Shown piece by piece: positions 54,556-64,000 of a DNA stretch of 64,000 nt (within the stretch, counting starts at the first letter, position 1; every line of letters starts with the position of its first letter). The DNA is from CAVSDF01 sp963726715 (GTDB lineage: Bacteria > Bacteroidota > Rhodothermia > Rhodothermales > BA12): assembly GCA_963726715.1 (NCBI GenBank), contig CAVSDF010000010.1, positions 62,001 through 126,000 of the forward strand. Reading direction: 5' to 3'. The notes beneath the pieces were generated by a model. That model saw only the letters and a program-made list of their open reading frames with translations. It ran no database searches and was not told the DNA's origin. Both the position numbers and the translations under genes were made by a program.

Positions 54556-57342
54556 TCAGTCGCGTCCGTCGGGCGTGGCCGGGGCGCTGACGATGATCTC
54601 GGTGGCGGTGGCCGGAGCGCTGCGGGCGGCCTCGCGGTCGGCGTCGGTGACGGCGAAGAAGGCGGCGGCGTCGCGCACGGGGGTGTCTTCGAGGGTGAGC
54701 GGCAGCACGTCGCGCATCCGCGAGACGTAGTGGATGTCGAGCCCCTCGATGGCGTCCTTGCGGATGTCCTCGATGTCGGTGCGGTTGCGCTCCGGGAGCA
54801 CGACGCGCGTGATGCCGGAGCGCCGCGCGGCGAGCACCTTCTCTTTGACGCCGCCGACCGGGAGCACGAGGCCGCGGAGCGTGATCTCGCCCGTCATCGC
54901 GGTGTCGTGACGCACGCGGCGCTGCGTGAAGATGCTGGTCAGAGCGGTCAGCATCCCCGTTCCGGCGCTCGGACCGTCCTTCGGGATCGCGCCCGCCGGG
55001 ACGTGTACGTGCAGGTCCCAGTACCGGAATGCGTCGTACGGAATCCCCAACTCATCCGCGTGCGCTCGCACATACGAGTGCGCCGCCTGCGCCGATTCGC
55101 GCATCACGTCGCCGAGTTTGCCGGTCAGGATCATCCGACCCGAGCCGCGCGAGACGCTCGCCTCGATGAACAGGATGTCGCCGCCGACGGGCGTCCACGC
55201 GAGGCCGGTCGCCACGCCGGGCACCTCGGTGCGCTCGGCGACTTCCGAGTAGTAGCGGCGCGAGTCGAGGTAATCGTCGACCTCGTCGGGCGTGACCGTG
55301 TCGCCGTCGGCGTCGCCGCGAGCCACCTTGGCCGCCACGCCACGGGCGACCGAGCCGACCATCTGTTCGAGCTGCCGGACGCCCGATTCGCGCGTGTAGC
55401 CGTCGATGACGAGGTCGAGCGCCTCGTCGGTGAGGTCGAACTGCGCCTCGTCGAGGCCGTTGCGCTCGCGCTGGCGCGGCACGAGGTACTGCCGGGCGAT
55501 GGCACGCTTCTCGTCGTGCGTGTAGCCGGTGATCTCGATCATCTCCATGCGGTCGCGCAGCGGCGCCGGGATCTGCTCGACGTAGTTGGCCGTCGCCACG
55601 AAAAGCACTTTGGAGAGGTCGTAGTCGAGTTCGAGGTAGTGGTCGTTGAAAGCGCTGTTCTGCTCCGGATCGAGAATCTCCAGGAGCGCCGACGACGGAT
55701 CGCCGCGGTAGTCCGACCCGAGCTTGTCGACCTCGTCGAGGATGAAGACGGGGTTGCTGGTGCCGGCCTTTTTGAGGCTCTGGATGATGCGACCGGGCAG
55801 GGCGCCGACGTAGGTGCGGCGGTGGCCGCGGAGCTCCGCCTCGTCGCGCACGCCGCCGAGCGACATCCGCACGAACTCGCGCCCGAGCGCGCGGGCAATC
55901 GACTTGCCGAGACTGGTCTTCCCGACGCCCGGCGGCCCGTAGAGGCACAGGATCGGCGCCCGCATCGGGGCCGGGGTGACGCGCGGGGTGACAGGGGAGT
56001 CGGTCGTTGGTGGTTGGTCGTCGGTCGTTTCGCTGTCGGATGCGTCGGTGGTGTCCGATGACTCGGAGTCGTCCGTTATGGCAACCGGCACCTTCTTGCG
56101 CGAACGGCCGGTCGGCACGGCAACTGGGGCCGTCTCCGCGACGTCTGCGGGCGCATTGTCGGCGCTGTCGTCGTCGGTCGTCGGTCGTCCGTCGTCCAGC
56201 CCAGCGGTCCGCGCCGCGCGCTCGCCGGTGAGCTTGAGGACGGCGAGGTATTCGAGGATGCGGCGCTTGACCTTTTCGAGGCCGTAGTGATCCTCGTCGA
56301 GCACGCGGGCGGCCTCGCGGAGGTCGAGGTGGTCGGCGGAGTACGTCTCCCACGGCAGGTCGAGAATCCACTCGATGTAGCCGCGCGTCACGCTGTGATC
56401 GGGCGCCATCGGGTTGAGGCGCGCGAGCTTGGTCATCTCCTTCTCGACGGTCTTGCGGGCGTGCGGCGGCAGCGGCGCCTTGGCCGCCCGCGCTCGCAGC
56501 TCGCCGAGTTCGGCGGCGCCTTCCTCGCCCTCGCCGAGCTCTTCCTGAATGGCCTTCATCTGCTGGCGGAGCAGGAAATCGCGCTGCTGCTTGTCGACGT
56601 CGGTGCGCACGCGCGAGCGGATCTCTTCGGAGATTTCGAGCACCTGAATTTCCTCCTGCAGCTGCGTGAGCACGAGGTCGGCGCGCTCGGTCAGCGTCGG
56701 CGCGTCGAGGATGGCCTGCTTGTCGTCGATGCCCGCCTGCTGGAGGTTGGAGGCGATGAAGTGCGTCAGGAACGCCGGGCTTTCGATGTTGCGGATGGCG
56801 AGCGCGGCCTCGCTCGGCAGGTGCGGCGAGAGCTCGACGATCTGCACGGCGAGCTGCTTCATCGTGTCGATGCGCGCGCGCAGTTCGAGGTCGTCCTCGC
56901 CCACCTCGTCGTCGAGCGCGTGGACGCGCGCCTTGAGGTACGGCGTCGTCTGCACGAACGCGTCGATCTCGAACCGCCGCTTGCCCTGGATGACGATGCT
57001 CTTGGAGCCGTCGGGCATCTTGATGAGCTTCAGGATCTGCGCGACGGTGCCGGTGCGGTGCAGGTCGTCGGGACCGGGTTCCTCGGTGTCGGCGTCCTTC
57101 TGCGCGACGACGCCGACGCGCTTGTCGCGCGCGTACGCATCCTTGACGAGCCGCAGCGACGTGTCGCGCCCGACCGTGATCGGCATCACGACGCCGGGGA
57201 AGAGGACCGTGTTGCGGAGCGTCAGGATCGGCAACTCGGCGGGCACCGATTCTTCCGTCATCGCCCGCGTTTCGTCGGGCGTGGGGAGAGAAATGCTGTC
57301 GTCGTCGTCGTCGGAGGCGAGGGAGAGGGGGAAGGCGAGCAT
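54556..57342 (-). CDS. lon: ATP-dependent Lon protease with an ~88-residue insertion
   Basis: 928 residues. N-terminal LON domain (LPILTLRNTVLFPGVVMPI), helical part, AAA+ with Walker A GPPGVGKT near residue 470 and Walker B FILDEVDKLG, then the protease domain with Ser792 (DGPSAG) and Lys835 (GGVKEK). Between LAVLKLT and APILCLYGPPGVGKT, where Lon normally has only a few residues, there are ~88 extra acidic Asp/Thr/Ser/Pro residues (about 373-460; 55962-56225), with Arg/Lys patch GRSRKKVPVAIT. It degrades misfolded proteins. Start choice could be the second Met at residue 28. Confidence 0.95.
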   Translation of the reverse strand: MLAFPLSLASDDDDDSISLPTPDETRAMTEESVPAELPILTLRNTVLFPGVVMPITVGRDTSLRLVKDAYARDKRVGVVAQKDADTEEPGPDDLHRTGTVAQILKLIKMPDGSKSIVIQGKRRFEIDAFVQTTPYLKARVHALDDEVGEDDLELRARIDTMKQLAVQIVELSPHLPSEAALAIRNIESPAFLTHFIASNLQQAGIDDKQAILDAPTLTERADLVLTQLQEEIQVLEISEEIRSRVRTDVDKQQRDFLLRQQMKAIQEELGEGEEGAAELGELRARAAKAPLPPHARKTVEKEMTKLARLNPMAPDHSVTRGYIEWILDLPWETYSADHLDLREAARVLDEDHYGLEKVKRRILEYLAVLKLTGERAARTAGLDDGRPTTDDDSADNAPADVAETAPVAVPTGRSRKKVPVAITDDSESSDTTDASDSETTDDQPPTTDSPVTPRVTPAPMRAPILCLYGPPGVGKTSLGKSIARALGREFVRMSLGGVRDEAELRGHRRTYVGALPGRIIQSLKKAGTSNPVFILDEVDKLGSDYRGDPSSALLEILDPEQNSAFNDHYLELDYDLSKVLFVATANYVEQIPAPLRDRMEMIEITGYTHDEKRAIARQYLVPRQRERNGLDEAQFDLTDEALDLVIDGYTRESGVRQLEQMVGSVARGVAAKVARGDADGDTVTPDEVDDYLDSRRYYSEVAERTEVPGVATGLAWTPVGGDILFIEASVSRGSGRMILTGKLGDVMRESAQAAHSYVRAHADELGIPYDAFRYWDLHVHVPAGAIPKDGPSAGTGMLTALTSIFTQRRVRHDTAMTGEITLRGLVLPVGGVKEKVLAARRSGITRVVLPERNRTDIEDIRKDAIEGLDIHYVSRMRDVLPLTLEDTPVRDAAAFFAVTDADREAARSAPATATEIIVSAPATPDGRD

Positions 57343-57497
57343 TCGGGGCGGGAGGTGCGAAACAGGGGCGGCGCGGGGGCGACGCCGCGGACCCCGCCAA
57401 CCGTCCAGATGCGTGCCGCGGTCCCGAGACGTGTCAGGTTGTCAGGATCGGGACGCGTGGTGCCTGTACCAGCGTTCAGCGGCGCCATCGCCACGCA

Positions 57498-58964
57498 TCA
57501 CCCCGCCGCCGACCCCGTCACCCGGCGGAGGGCGGTTTCGACGTCATTCGCGCGGAAAGGCTTGGCGAGGACGGCGGCGATGGTGTCGTCGGTGTGGCCG
57601 TGCTCGGTGTCGCCGGTCAGCAGGACGACGGGCAGGGCGGGGCAGCGCTCGCGGAGGCGGGCGGCAAGTTCGCGGCCGTTCATGTCCGGCATCCCGAGGT
57701 CGGTGATGACGGCGTCGAAGGCGCCGAGGTCCGGGCGCGCGAGGGCGTCGGCGCCGCTCGTGGCGACGGCCACCGTGTGGCCCCGAAGGCCCAGCAGCCG
57801 CGAGAGCACGTGCCCGACGCGCGGCTCATCGTCCACGACGAGCACCCGCAGCGACGCCGTGGGTGCCCGGCGTCCGTCGCTGTCGCTGGGCGTTTCGCGC
57901 GGCGCGCGGGGCAGGCTGAGGCGCATCACCGTTCCGGTGCCGGGCGCCGAATCGACCTCGATGCGGCCTCCGTGCGCCTGCACGATGCTCCCGGCGACGG
58001 CGAGGCCCATCCCGTTGCCCGAGGCGCCCTTGGTGCTGTACATCGGCTCGAAGGCGTGCGCGCGCACCTCCTCGGTCATCCCCGTGCCCGTGTCGGCGAC
58101 GGCCACGAAGACGCGCTCGTCGGTCTGCCACGTCCGCACGAGCAGCGTGCCGCCGACGGGCATCGCCTGCACGGCGTTCAGGATCAGGTTGACGAGCACC
58201 TCGCGCAGCTCCGACGCCGCGCCGCTGACGGCATCGACCGCCGTCAAATCCTCTTCGTAATCGATGGCGATGTTCTGCCGGAGGGCCTCGTTCTGCCAGT
58301 ACGGGCGCGTGAAGGCGCCGGCCTCGCGGGCGATCTCGCTCACGTCGACGGCGGCGTACGACTCGTCCTTGTCCTGCCGCAGAAACCGCTGGATCTTGCC
58401 GATGAGCAGGGCACCGTCGAGGGCCGCGCGCTCGATCACGTGCCAGTGCTCGGCGGCGTCGGGCGGGAGGTCGTGCTGCGCGCGGATGAGTTCGAGGTGC
58501 CCGAGCATCGACGCGAGCAGGTTGTTGAGGTCGTGGACGATGCCGGTCGTCATCCGCCCGACGAGTTCGAAGCGGTGGCGCCGCGTCGACGTGTGGGTGA
58601 ACGACGTCGGCTCGGCGAGCACTTCGGCGGTGACGGCGACGGCGTCGGCGGGCGCCGGACGGTCGTCGCGCGCGGCGCTGGAATGCACCGGCACGAAGTG
58701 GATGAGAACCGGCAGCGGCGCCTCGCGTCCGGGCGACGGCACGGTCACGATCTGGTGCGAGACGACGTAGCCCGCGGCCGCCTCGTCGAGCGCATCGACG
58801 ACGAGGGCGCGGTCGTCGGGCGAGAGGCGCGCCCACGCGTCGAGGCCGTCGCCGAAGACGCTGCGCCACGCGCCGTCGCGGAAGCGCACCCGGCCGTCGG
58901 CGCCGAAGGTGGCGGCCAGTAGAACCGAAGGGGACGGCACGGGGTGAACCGGGGGCATTTCCAT
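57498..58964 (-). CDS. Hybrid histidine kinase with C-terminal receiver
   Basis: 488 residues from ATG 58964 (an in-frame ATG at 58958 also possible). N-terminal PAS-like sensor, then the phosphoacceptor H144 in TTGIVHDLNNLLASMLGH, ATPase motifs (VLVNLILNAVQAMP, VADTGTGMTEEV, GASGNGMGLAVAGSIV) and a REC domain (LVVDDEPRVGHVLS) with the phosphoryl Asp422 in VITDLGMPDMNG. No membrane helix, so a cytoplasmic sensor. It is read divergently from the cystathionine beta-synthase gene 97 bases away; regulation of that gene is possible but unproven. Confidence 0.92.
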   Translation of the reverse strand: MEMPPVHPVPSPSVLLAATFGADGRVRFRDGAWRSVFGDGLDAWARLSPDDRALVVDALDEAAAGYVVSHQIVTVPSPGREAPLPVLIHFVPVHSSAARDDRPAPADAVAVTAEVLAEPTSFTHTSTRRHRFELVGRMTTGIVHDLNNLLASMLGHLELIRAQHDLPPDAAEHWHVIERAALDGALLIGKIQRFLRQDKDESYAAVDVSEIAREAGAFTRPYWQNEALRQNIAIDYEEDLTAVDAVSGAASELREVLVNLILNAVQAMPVGGTLLVRTWQTDERVFVAVADTGTGMTEEVRAHAFEPMYSTKGASGNGMGLAVAGSIVQAHGGRIEVDSAPGTGTVMRLSLPRAPRETPSDSDGRRAPTASLRVLVVDDEPRVGHVLSRLLGLRGHTVAVATSGADALARPDLGAFDAVITDLGMPDMNGRELAARLRERCPALPVVLLTGDTEHGHTDDTIAAVLAKPFRANDVETALRRVTGSAAG

Positions 58965-59061
58965 TTCACGAGGGGGACGGCGCGGGTGGCCCGGAGGCAT
59001 TGCCTCCAAGGGCAGGCCCGGACGATACGCACGTTCCCCGCTCCATCGACTCCTCCCCTGT

Positions 59062-60468
59062 ATGTGGGCTTCCGACATCACCGGCACCATCGGCCAGACG
59101 CCGCTCGTGCGCCTGAACCGCGTCACCGCGGGCCTTCGCGGGACGATCCTCGCCAAGGTCGAGTTCTTCAACCCCGGCGGATCGGTCAAGGACCGCATCG
59201 GCCTCGCGATGGTCGAGGCCGCCGAGCGCGACGGACGCATCAAGCCCGGCGGCACCCTCATCGAGTGCACGAGCGGCAACACCGGCGCGGGCGTGGCGCT
59301 CGCGGCCATCACGAAGGGCTACCGCTGCATCTTCACGACGACCGACAAGCAGAGCCAGGAGAAGCTCGACGTCCTCCGCGCGCTCGGCGCCGAGGTCATC
59401 GTCTGCCCGACGGCCGTCGCCCCCGACGATCCGCGCTCGTACTACTCGGTCGCCCGGCGCCTCGAATCGGAGATCCCCGGCAGCGTCCTCCTCAACCAGT
59501 ACGACAACCCGGCGAACGCGCAGGCGCACTACGACGCGACCGGCCCGGAACTCTGGGAGCAGACCGAGGGCCGCATCACGCACTACATCGCAGGCGCGGG
59601 CACGGGGGGCACGATCTCGGGCACGACGCGCTACCTCAAGGAGCAGAACCCGGACATGAAGACGATCGGCGTCGATCCCTACGGCTCGGTCTACTACTCG
59701 TACTTCCACTCGGGCGGCGTCTTCGACGAGAAGGAGATCTACCCGTACCTCATCGAGGGCGTCGGCGAGGACATCCTGGCCGGCAACATGGACTTCAAGA
59801 TCGTCGACGACTTCGTGCGCGTCACCGACCGCGATGCGATGGTGATGACGCGGCGCCTGGCGCGCGAAGAGGGCCTGTTCATCGGGCAGAGCTGCGGCAT
59901 GGCGGTCTCCGGCGCCATCGCGTGGCTGCGCGAGCACCAGGACGAGCTGACCGACGAGAGCGTCGTCGTCATCCTGCTGCCGGATTCCGGATTCCGCTAC
60001 CTCGCCAAGACCTACAACGACGCGTGGATGCAGCAGCACGGCTTCCTGGAGTCGCGCCCGACCCTCACCGCTGCGTCGGTGCTCGCCACCTGCAAGCGCG
60101 CCGAGAAGCTCGTCGCCGCCTCGCCCGACGCCACCCTCGCCGACGCGATCACCGAAATGGCCGCGCACGGCGTCTCGCAGGTGCCGGTCTTCGAGGACGG
60201 CACGCCGATCGGCAGCCTGAGCGAGTCGTCGATCCTCGGGCGCCTGCTCCGCGACCCGTCGGCGCGCGACCTGCCCGTGCGCGAGGTGATGGGCGAGCCG
60301 TTCCCGGTCGTCCCGGCCAGCCTGCACCTCGACCACCTGACGGCGTACCTCGAACAGGGCGAGGGCGCGGTGCTCGTCCACGACGACGCCAACGAGGCGA
60401 GCGGCTACGGCATCCTGACCCGCGCCGACCTGATCTCCGCGCTCGCGCAGTCGGGGCGGCAGAACTGA
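59062..60468 (+). CDS. Cystathionine beta-synthase with CBS domain pair
   Basis: 468 residues. The PLP lysine is K43 in NPGGSVKDRIGLAM, the substrate loop is ECTSGNTGAGVALA, and AGAGTGGTISGTTRYLKEQ binds phosphate. After the catalytic core (to ~330) come two CBS domains (LVAASPDATLADAITEMAAHGVSQVPVFEDG and VMGEPFPVVPASLHLDHLTAYLEQGEGAVLV). It condenses serine and homocysteine in transsulfuration. The regulatory CBS pair resembles eukaryotic-type CBS rather than cysteine synthase. Confidence 0.93.
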   Translation: MWASDITGTIGQTPLVRLNRVTAGLRGTILAKVEFFNPGGSVKDRIGLAMVEAAERDGRIKPGGTLIECTSGNTGAGVALAAITKGYRCIFTTTDKQSQEKLDVLRALGAEVIVCPTAVAPDDPRSYYSVARRLESEIPGSVLLNQYDNPANAQAHYDATGPELWEQTEGRITHYIAGAGTGGTISGTTRYLKEQNPDMKTIGVDPYGSVYYSYFHSGGVFDEKEIYPYLIEGVGEDILAGNMDFKIVDDFVRVTDRDAMVMTRRLAREEGLFIGQSCGMAVSGAIAWLREHQDELTDESVVVILLPDSGFRYLAKTYNDAWMQQHGFLESRPTLTAASVLATCKRAEKLVAASPDATLADAITEMAAHGVSQVPVFEDGTPIGSLSESSILGRLLRDPSARDLPVREVMGEPFPVVPASLHLDHLTAYLEQGEGAVLVHDDANEASGYGILTRADLISALAQSGRQN

Positions 60469-60552
60469 TGGGGTGGGGATGACGCGGGGTGGGCATTGGT
60501 AGGGGCGACCGTTCGTTTTCAAGCCGGACATCCGTTCCCATGCCGGACATCC

Positions 60553-60581
60553 GTAGGGGCGGGTCTCAGACCTGCCCCTAT
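60553..60581. repeat. GTAG-palindrome, TCTCAGA core
   Basis: GTAGGGGCGGGTCT and AGACCTGCCCCTA arms with mismatches, 85 bases after the CBS stop. Confidence 0.65.
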
Positions 60582-60636
60582 AACCACCGCACCATCCGCC
60601 CCCGCGTCCGCCACGCCCTCACCGCCGCCCGGCCTC

Positions 60637-60665
60637 GCGCAGACGCATCGCCGATGCGTCTCTAC
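60637..60665. repeat. GTAG-palindrome, left end decayed
   Basis: AGACGCATCG-C-CGATGCGTCT with intact right end CTAC; 31 bases upstream of the DUF3467 gene start. Confidence 0.75.
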
Positions 60666-60695
60666 CTTGTTTCCGATTCCTCCCTTCCCGTTCAC

Positions 60696-61028
60696 ATGGC
60701 CGACTTCCACTTCAACCCCGGCGCCGACGGCGGCCCGCAACTCGACATCGAACTCCCGGCGGAGCTTGCCGAGGGCGTCTTCGCCAACCTCGTCATGATC
60801 GCGCACTCGCCCGAGGAGTTCGTGCTCGACTTCATCCGCCTCATGCCCGGCGTCCCGCAGGCGCGCGTCAAGAGCCGCGTCGTCATCACGCCCTCGCACG
60901 CCCGCCGCCTGCTCGCCGCCCTCGCCGACAACATCGGCAAGTACGAACGCGCCTTCGGCCCCATCCACGAGATCGGCGAGATGGGGCCGGACGACTTCCG
61001 CTTCGGCGGGCCGAGCGGGGAGGCGTAG
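60696..61028 (+). CDS. DUF3467 family protein
   Basis: 110 residues from ATG 60696. The family signature is clear: FANLVMIAHSPEEFVLDFIRLMPG, AQVKSRVVITPSHARRLLAALADNI (here AR for AQ) and KYERAFGPIHEIGE. These small proteins occur across Bacteroidota and archaea with no known function. A palindrome lies just upstream and an inverted repeat starts at its stop. Confidence 0.9.
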   Translation: MADFHFNPGADGGPQLDIELPAELAEGVFANLVMIAHSPEEFVLDFIRLMPGVPQARVKSRVVITPSHARRLLAALADNIGKYERAFGPIHEIGEMGPDDFRFGGPSGEA

Positions 61029-61029
61029 G

Positions 61030-61110
61030 ATGGGTTGGTGAGGGTGTGAGTTGGTGAGTGTGGACACGTTCAGGCGTTCGCGCACTCACAACCTCACCAA
61101 CTCACCATCC
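61030..61110. repeat. Inverted element (GAGTTGGTGAG type)
   Basis: Left GGGTTGGTGAGGGTGTGAG/TTGGTGAGTG and right CACTCACAACCTCACCAACT, bracketing 18 bases. It fills the convergent spacer between DUF3467 and the LptF/G-like gene and could act as a terminator for both. Confidence 0.75.
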
Positions 61111-61111
61111 C

Positions 61112-62263
61112 TCAAACCCTCGACGCCCGCCAGAGGCCGACGAATGCCGCCAGCAGAAACAGCGCGTGCGGGGCGAGGACGGCGACGAGTGGGTCGATGC
61201 GGCCGTTCGCGCCGAGGGGTTCGGCGATGCGCTGCGCGGCGAGGTAGACGCAGGCGACGAAGAGGGCGACGGCGATCCTGACCGTCTGCCCACCGCGCTG
61301 CCGCCGCGCCGCGAAGGGTACGCCGAGGAGCACGAGGACCACGTGCGCCATCGGGTACGCGTACTTGCTGAGGTACGCGACGCGCGGCGCGTCGACGGCG
61401 CCGGAGCCGGTGCGGGCCACGGCGGCGACGTAGGCGCGGGCCTCCGGGACGGTCATCGCCTCGGCGTCGCGCGCCGACTGCGCAAAATCGCGCGGGAGCA
61501 GGTTGAGGACGGTGTCGCGCTCCTCGGCGACCGTCCGCGTCTCCATCCCGTCCGCCCCGTAGCGGCGTTCCACCACCGATCCCAGTCGCCACCGCGGCAC
61601 CGGCGCGGCATTTTCACTGCTCATGCCGCTGCCGACCGGGCGAACGCTCGCGCCTGCGCCGGAGGCCGGGCCGAGCCACCGCATCTGCGCCGCGTCGAGG
61701 CGGGCGACGAGGACGTTGCCGTCGAAGCGGACGAACGAGACGCGGTAGGCGGTCGACTCCGAGCGCTCGTACCGTTCGGCGCTGACGAACTGGCCGGGCG
61801 CGTTCTGCCGGAAGAGTGCTTGCGCGCCGGATTGGTCGTCGTCGGCGTTCAGGTACCGCTCGTCGAAGGCCGCCACGACCCGCTGCGTCGGCGGCACGAG
61901 CCATCCCCCGACGACGAAAAGCGCGGCCGAGACGACGAGTCCGATGGCCGCATACGTCCGCAGGAGCCGCCAGAGCGACACGCCGGCCGCCGAGAGCGCC
62001 ATGAGCTGGTTCGACTGGGCGAGGCGCCCGGTCACGAAGACGACGGCGAGGAAGAGCGCGAGCGGGCTCGTCAGGCGGACGATCTCGGGGATGTAGTTCG
62101 GATAATAGACGCGGAACACGTCAGCCATCTTCGCCCCGCCGTCGAGCATGTCGTCGACGTATTCGACGTAGTGGAGGACGACGAAGACGGGGATGAGCAC
62201 GAGCACGAACGCCGCGTACGCGCCGAGCAGGCGCCGGGCGAGGTGCCGGTCGAACAGGGTCAC
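61112..62263 (-). CDS. LptF/LptG-family lipopolysaccharide export permease
   Basis: 383 residues from GTG 62263 (VTLFDRHLARRLLGAY). Three N-terminal helices (FVLVLIPVFVVLHYVEYVDDM, FLAVVFVTGRLAQSNQLMAL with the conserved SAAGVSLWRLL, VSAALFVVGGWLV), a periplasmic jellyroll and three C-terminal helices (MAHVVLVLLGVPFAARRQRGG). It works with LptB in LPS transport to the outer membrane. Only one of the F/G pair is in the window. Confidence 0.88.
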   Translation of the reverse strand: MTLFDRHLARRLLGAYAAFVLVLIPVFVVLHYVEYVDDMLDGGAKMADVFRVYYPNYIPEIVRLTSPLALFLAVVFVTGRLAQSNQLMALSAAGVSLWRLLRTYAAIGLVVSAALFVVGGWLVPPTQRVVAAFDERYLNADDDQSGAQALFRQNAPGQFVSAERYERSESTAYRVSFVRFDGNVLVARLDAAQMRWLGPASGAGASVRPVGSGMSSENAAPVPRWRLGSVVERRYGADGMETRTVAEERDTVLNLLPRDFAQSARDAEAMTVPEARAYVAAVARTGSGAVDAPRVAYLSKYAYPMAHVVLVLLGVPFAARRQRGGQTVRIAVALFVACVYLAAQRIAEPLGANGRIDPLVAVLAPHALFLLAAFVGLWRASRV

Positions 62264-62438
62264 GGGCAGCGGCGGGGAGACGGTCGGGGGCAAGGTACGC
62301 GGCGGCGGGGACGGACGGCGCCGCGCCCCGTCGTCACGGGGCTGGACCTCCGCACCTCGCCATCGCACCCCGCGCCCACGCACCATCCCGGCCCGCGTCG
62401 TACCTTGCCGCATCCACACACCGCCGCCGATCCTCTTT

Positions 62439-63620
<1,182 letters not shown>

Positions 63621-63637
63621 CGCGCGCTGCGCAGGTC

Positions 63638-63677
63638 AAACCGGAGACCGGGCGCGTGGGCGTTCGGCCTCCGGTTT
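63638..63677 (+). terminator. Rho-independent terminator of sucC
   Basis: AAACCGGAG/CTCCGGTTT stem with further pairing inside, 17 bases after the stop and followed by TGCATTTTG. Confidence 0.8.
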
Positions 63678-63699
63678 TGCATTTTGTGGATGGTGCGTG

Positions 63700-63728
63700 G
63701 TAGAGACGCATCGACGATGCGTCTCTAC
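63700..63728. repeat. GTAG-palindrome, perfect arms
   Basis: Arms GTAGAGACGCATCG and CGATGCGTCTCTAC around A; 80 bases after sucC, right behind its terminator. Confidence 0.85.
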
Positions 63729-63819
63729 GTCCCCGGTGGCCCGATCGGCACGGGATACGCATCCGTGCGGGAACGACGCAGCGGCGTTTGGGGCGGAGGG
63801 GACGCCACCGGTGGCATCT

Positions 63820-64000
63820 CTACGGGTCCGTTATGGCAATGGCCGAGATGTCATCTGGCGTGAGGGCGATGGTGATGCGTGACACGACGCGGACCACACC
63901 GCGCACCGAGCCGACGAGCCGAATCAACAGATCGCGGTCGAGGCCGTGGGCGACGGTGGCCTCGACGACGACGGTGCCGGAGGCGACGTAGAGGCGCACG
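63820..64000 (-). CDS. BON-like domain protein (5' partial)
   Basis: Open on the minus strand from the window edge to a TAG at 63820; about 60 residues visible. The reading RLYVASGTVVVEATVAHGLD then GVVRVVSRITIALTP fits a BON domain (conserved Gly and the GV..V strand), found in envelope or osmotic-stress proteins and often fused to CBS domains. The start lies beyond the window, so the full architecture is unknown. Confidence 0.5.
   Translation of the reverse strand, partial: VRLYVASGTVVVEATVAHGLDRDLLIRLVGSVRGVVRVVSRITIALTPDDISAIAITDP

Overview
The window is very GC-rich (about 70% by eye) with strong G/C bias at third codon positions. It looks like a member of Rhodothermota/Bacteroidota, plausibly order Rhodothermales. 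The support is: a C-terminal domain resembling type IX secretion sorting tails; a TonB-dependent receptor with an N-terminal carboxypeptidase-regulatory-like domain behind a TPP riboswitch; BlaI/M56/TonB signalling genes; a type III glutamine synthetase; a DUF3467 protein; and start codons that mostly lack a Shine-Dalgarno sequence and follow C-rich leaders. The assignment is inferred from gene content, not from a marker-gene tree. No transposase, prophage, CRISPR array, tRNA or rRNA gene was seen.

Layout. 1-15 kb holds mostly housekeeping genes: an S41 protease, a SpoU methyltransferase, an LEA14-like lipoprotein, cytidylate kinase, ribosomal protein S1, a secreted seven-repeat protein, an ACT-malic enzyme, a VKOR-DsbA disulfide pair, transketolase and a PAS protein. 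15-19 kb holds thiol-redox proteins, an M3 oligopeptidase and an exported protein. 19.6-25.6 kb holds a TPP riboswitch, its TonB-dependent receptor and an opposing blaI-M56/TonB-tonB cluster; almost all of these genes carry single-base frameshifts. 25.7-32 kb is a minus-strand run: glycosyltransferase, DDAH-like enzyme, lipoprotein, MscS channel and two PH-domain membrane proteins. 32-41 kb holds a TIGR04282-type transferase, GNAT, thioesterase, App1 phosphatase, hydrolase, M20 peptidase and a phospholipase D/cardiolipin synthase-like protein.

41.4-48.4 kb is the most distinctive block, a four-gene phospho-signalling operon. It encodes a membrane Ser/Thr kinase with an extracellular Ig/cadherin-like domain; an FHA protein; a single polypeptide combining a VWA-like ectodomain, FHA and PP2C phosphatase; and an FHA protein whose trypsin-like domain has lost the catalytic His and Ser. 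Two of its junctions are four-base GTGA overlaps, which suggests translational coupling. 48.5-64 kb holds type III glutamine synthetase with an Lrp regulator, an M28 peptidase with a propeller-like N-terminus, Lon, a hybrid histidine kinase, cystathionine beta-synthase, DUF3467, an LptF/G permease, sucC and the end of a BON-like gene.

Two things cut across the window. First, at least six families of short palindromic or inverted intergenic repeats occupy many spacers; one is nested inside another, and similar sequence appears inside the lon coding region. Second, a dozen or more single-base frameshifts interrupt otherwise conserved genes. Sequencing or assembly error is the simplest explanation, because genes such as glutamine synthetase are affected.
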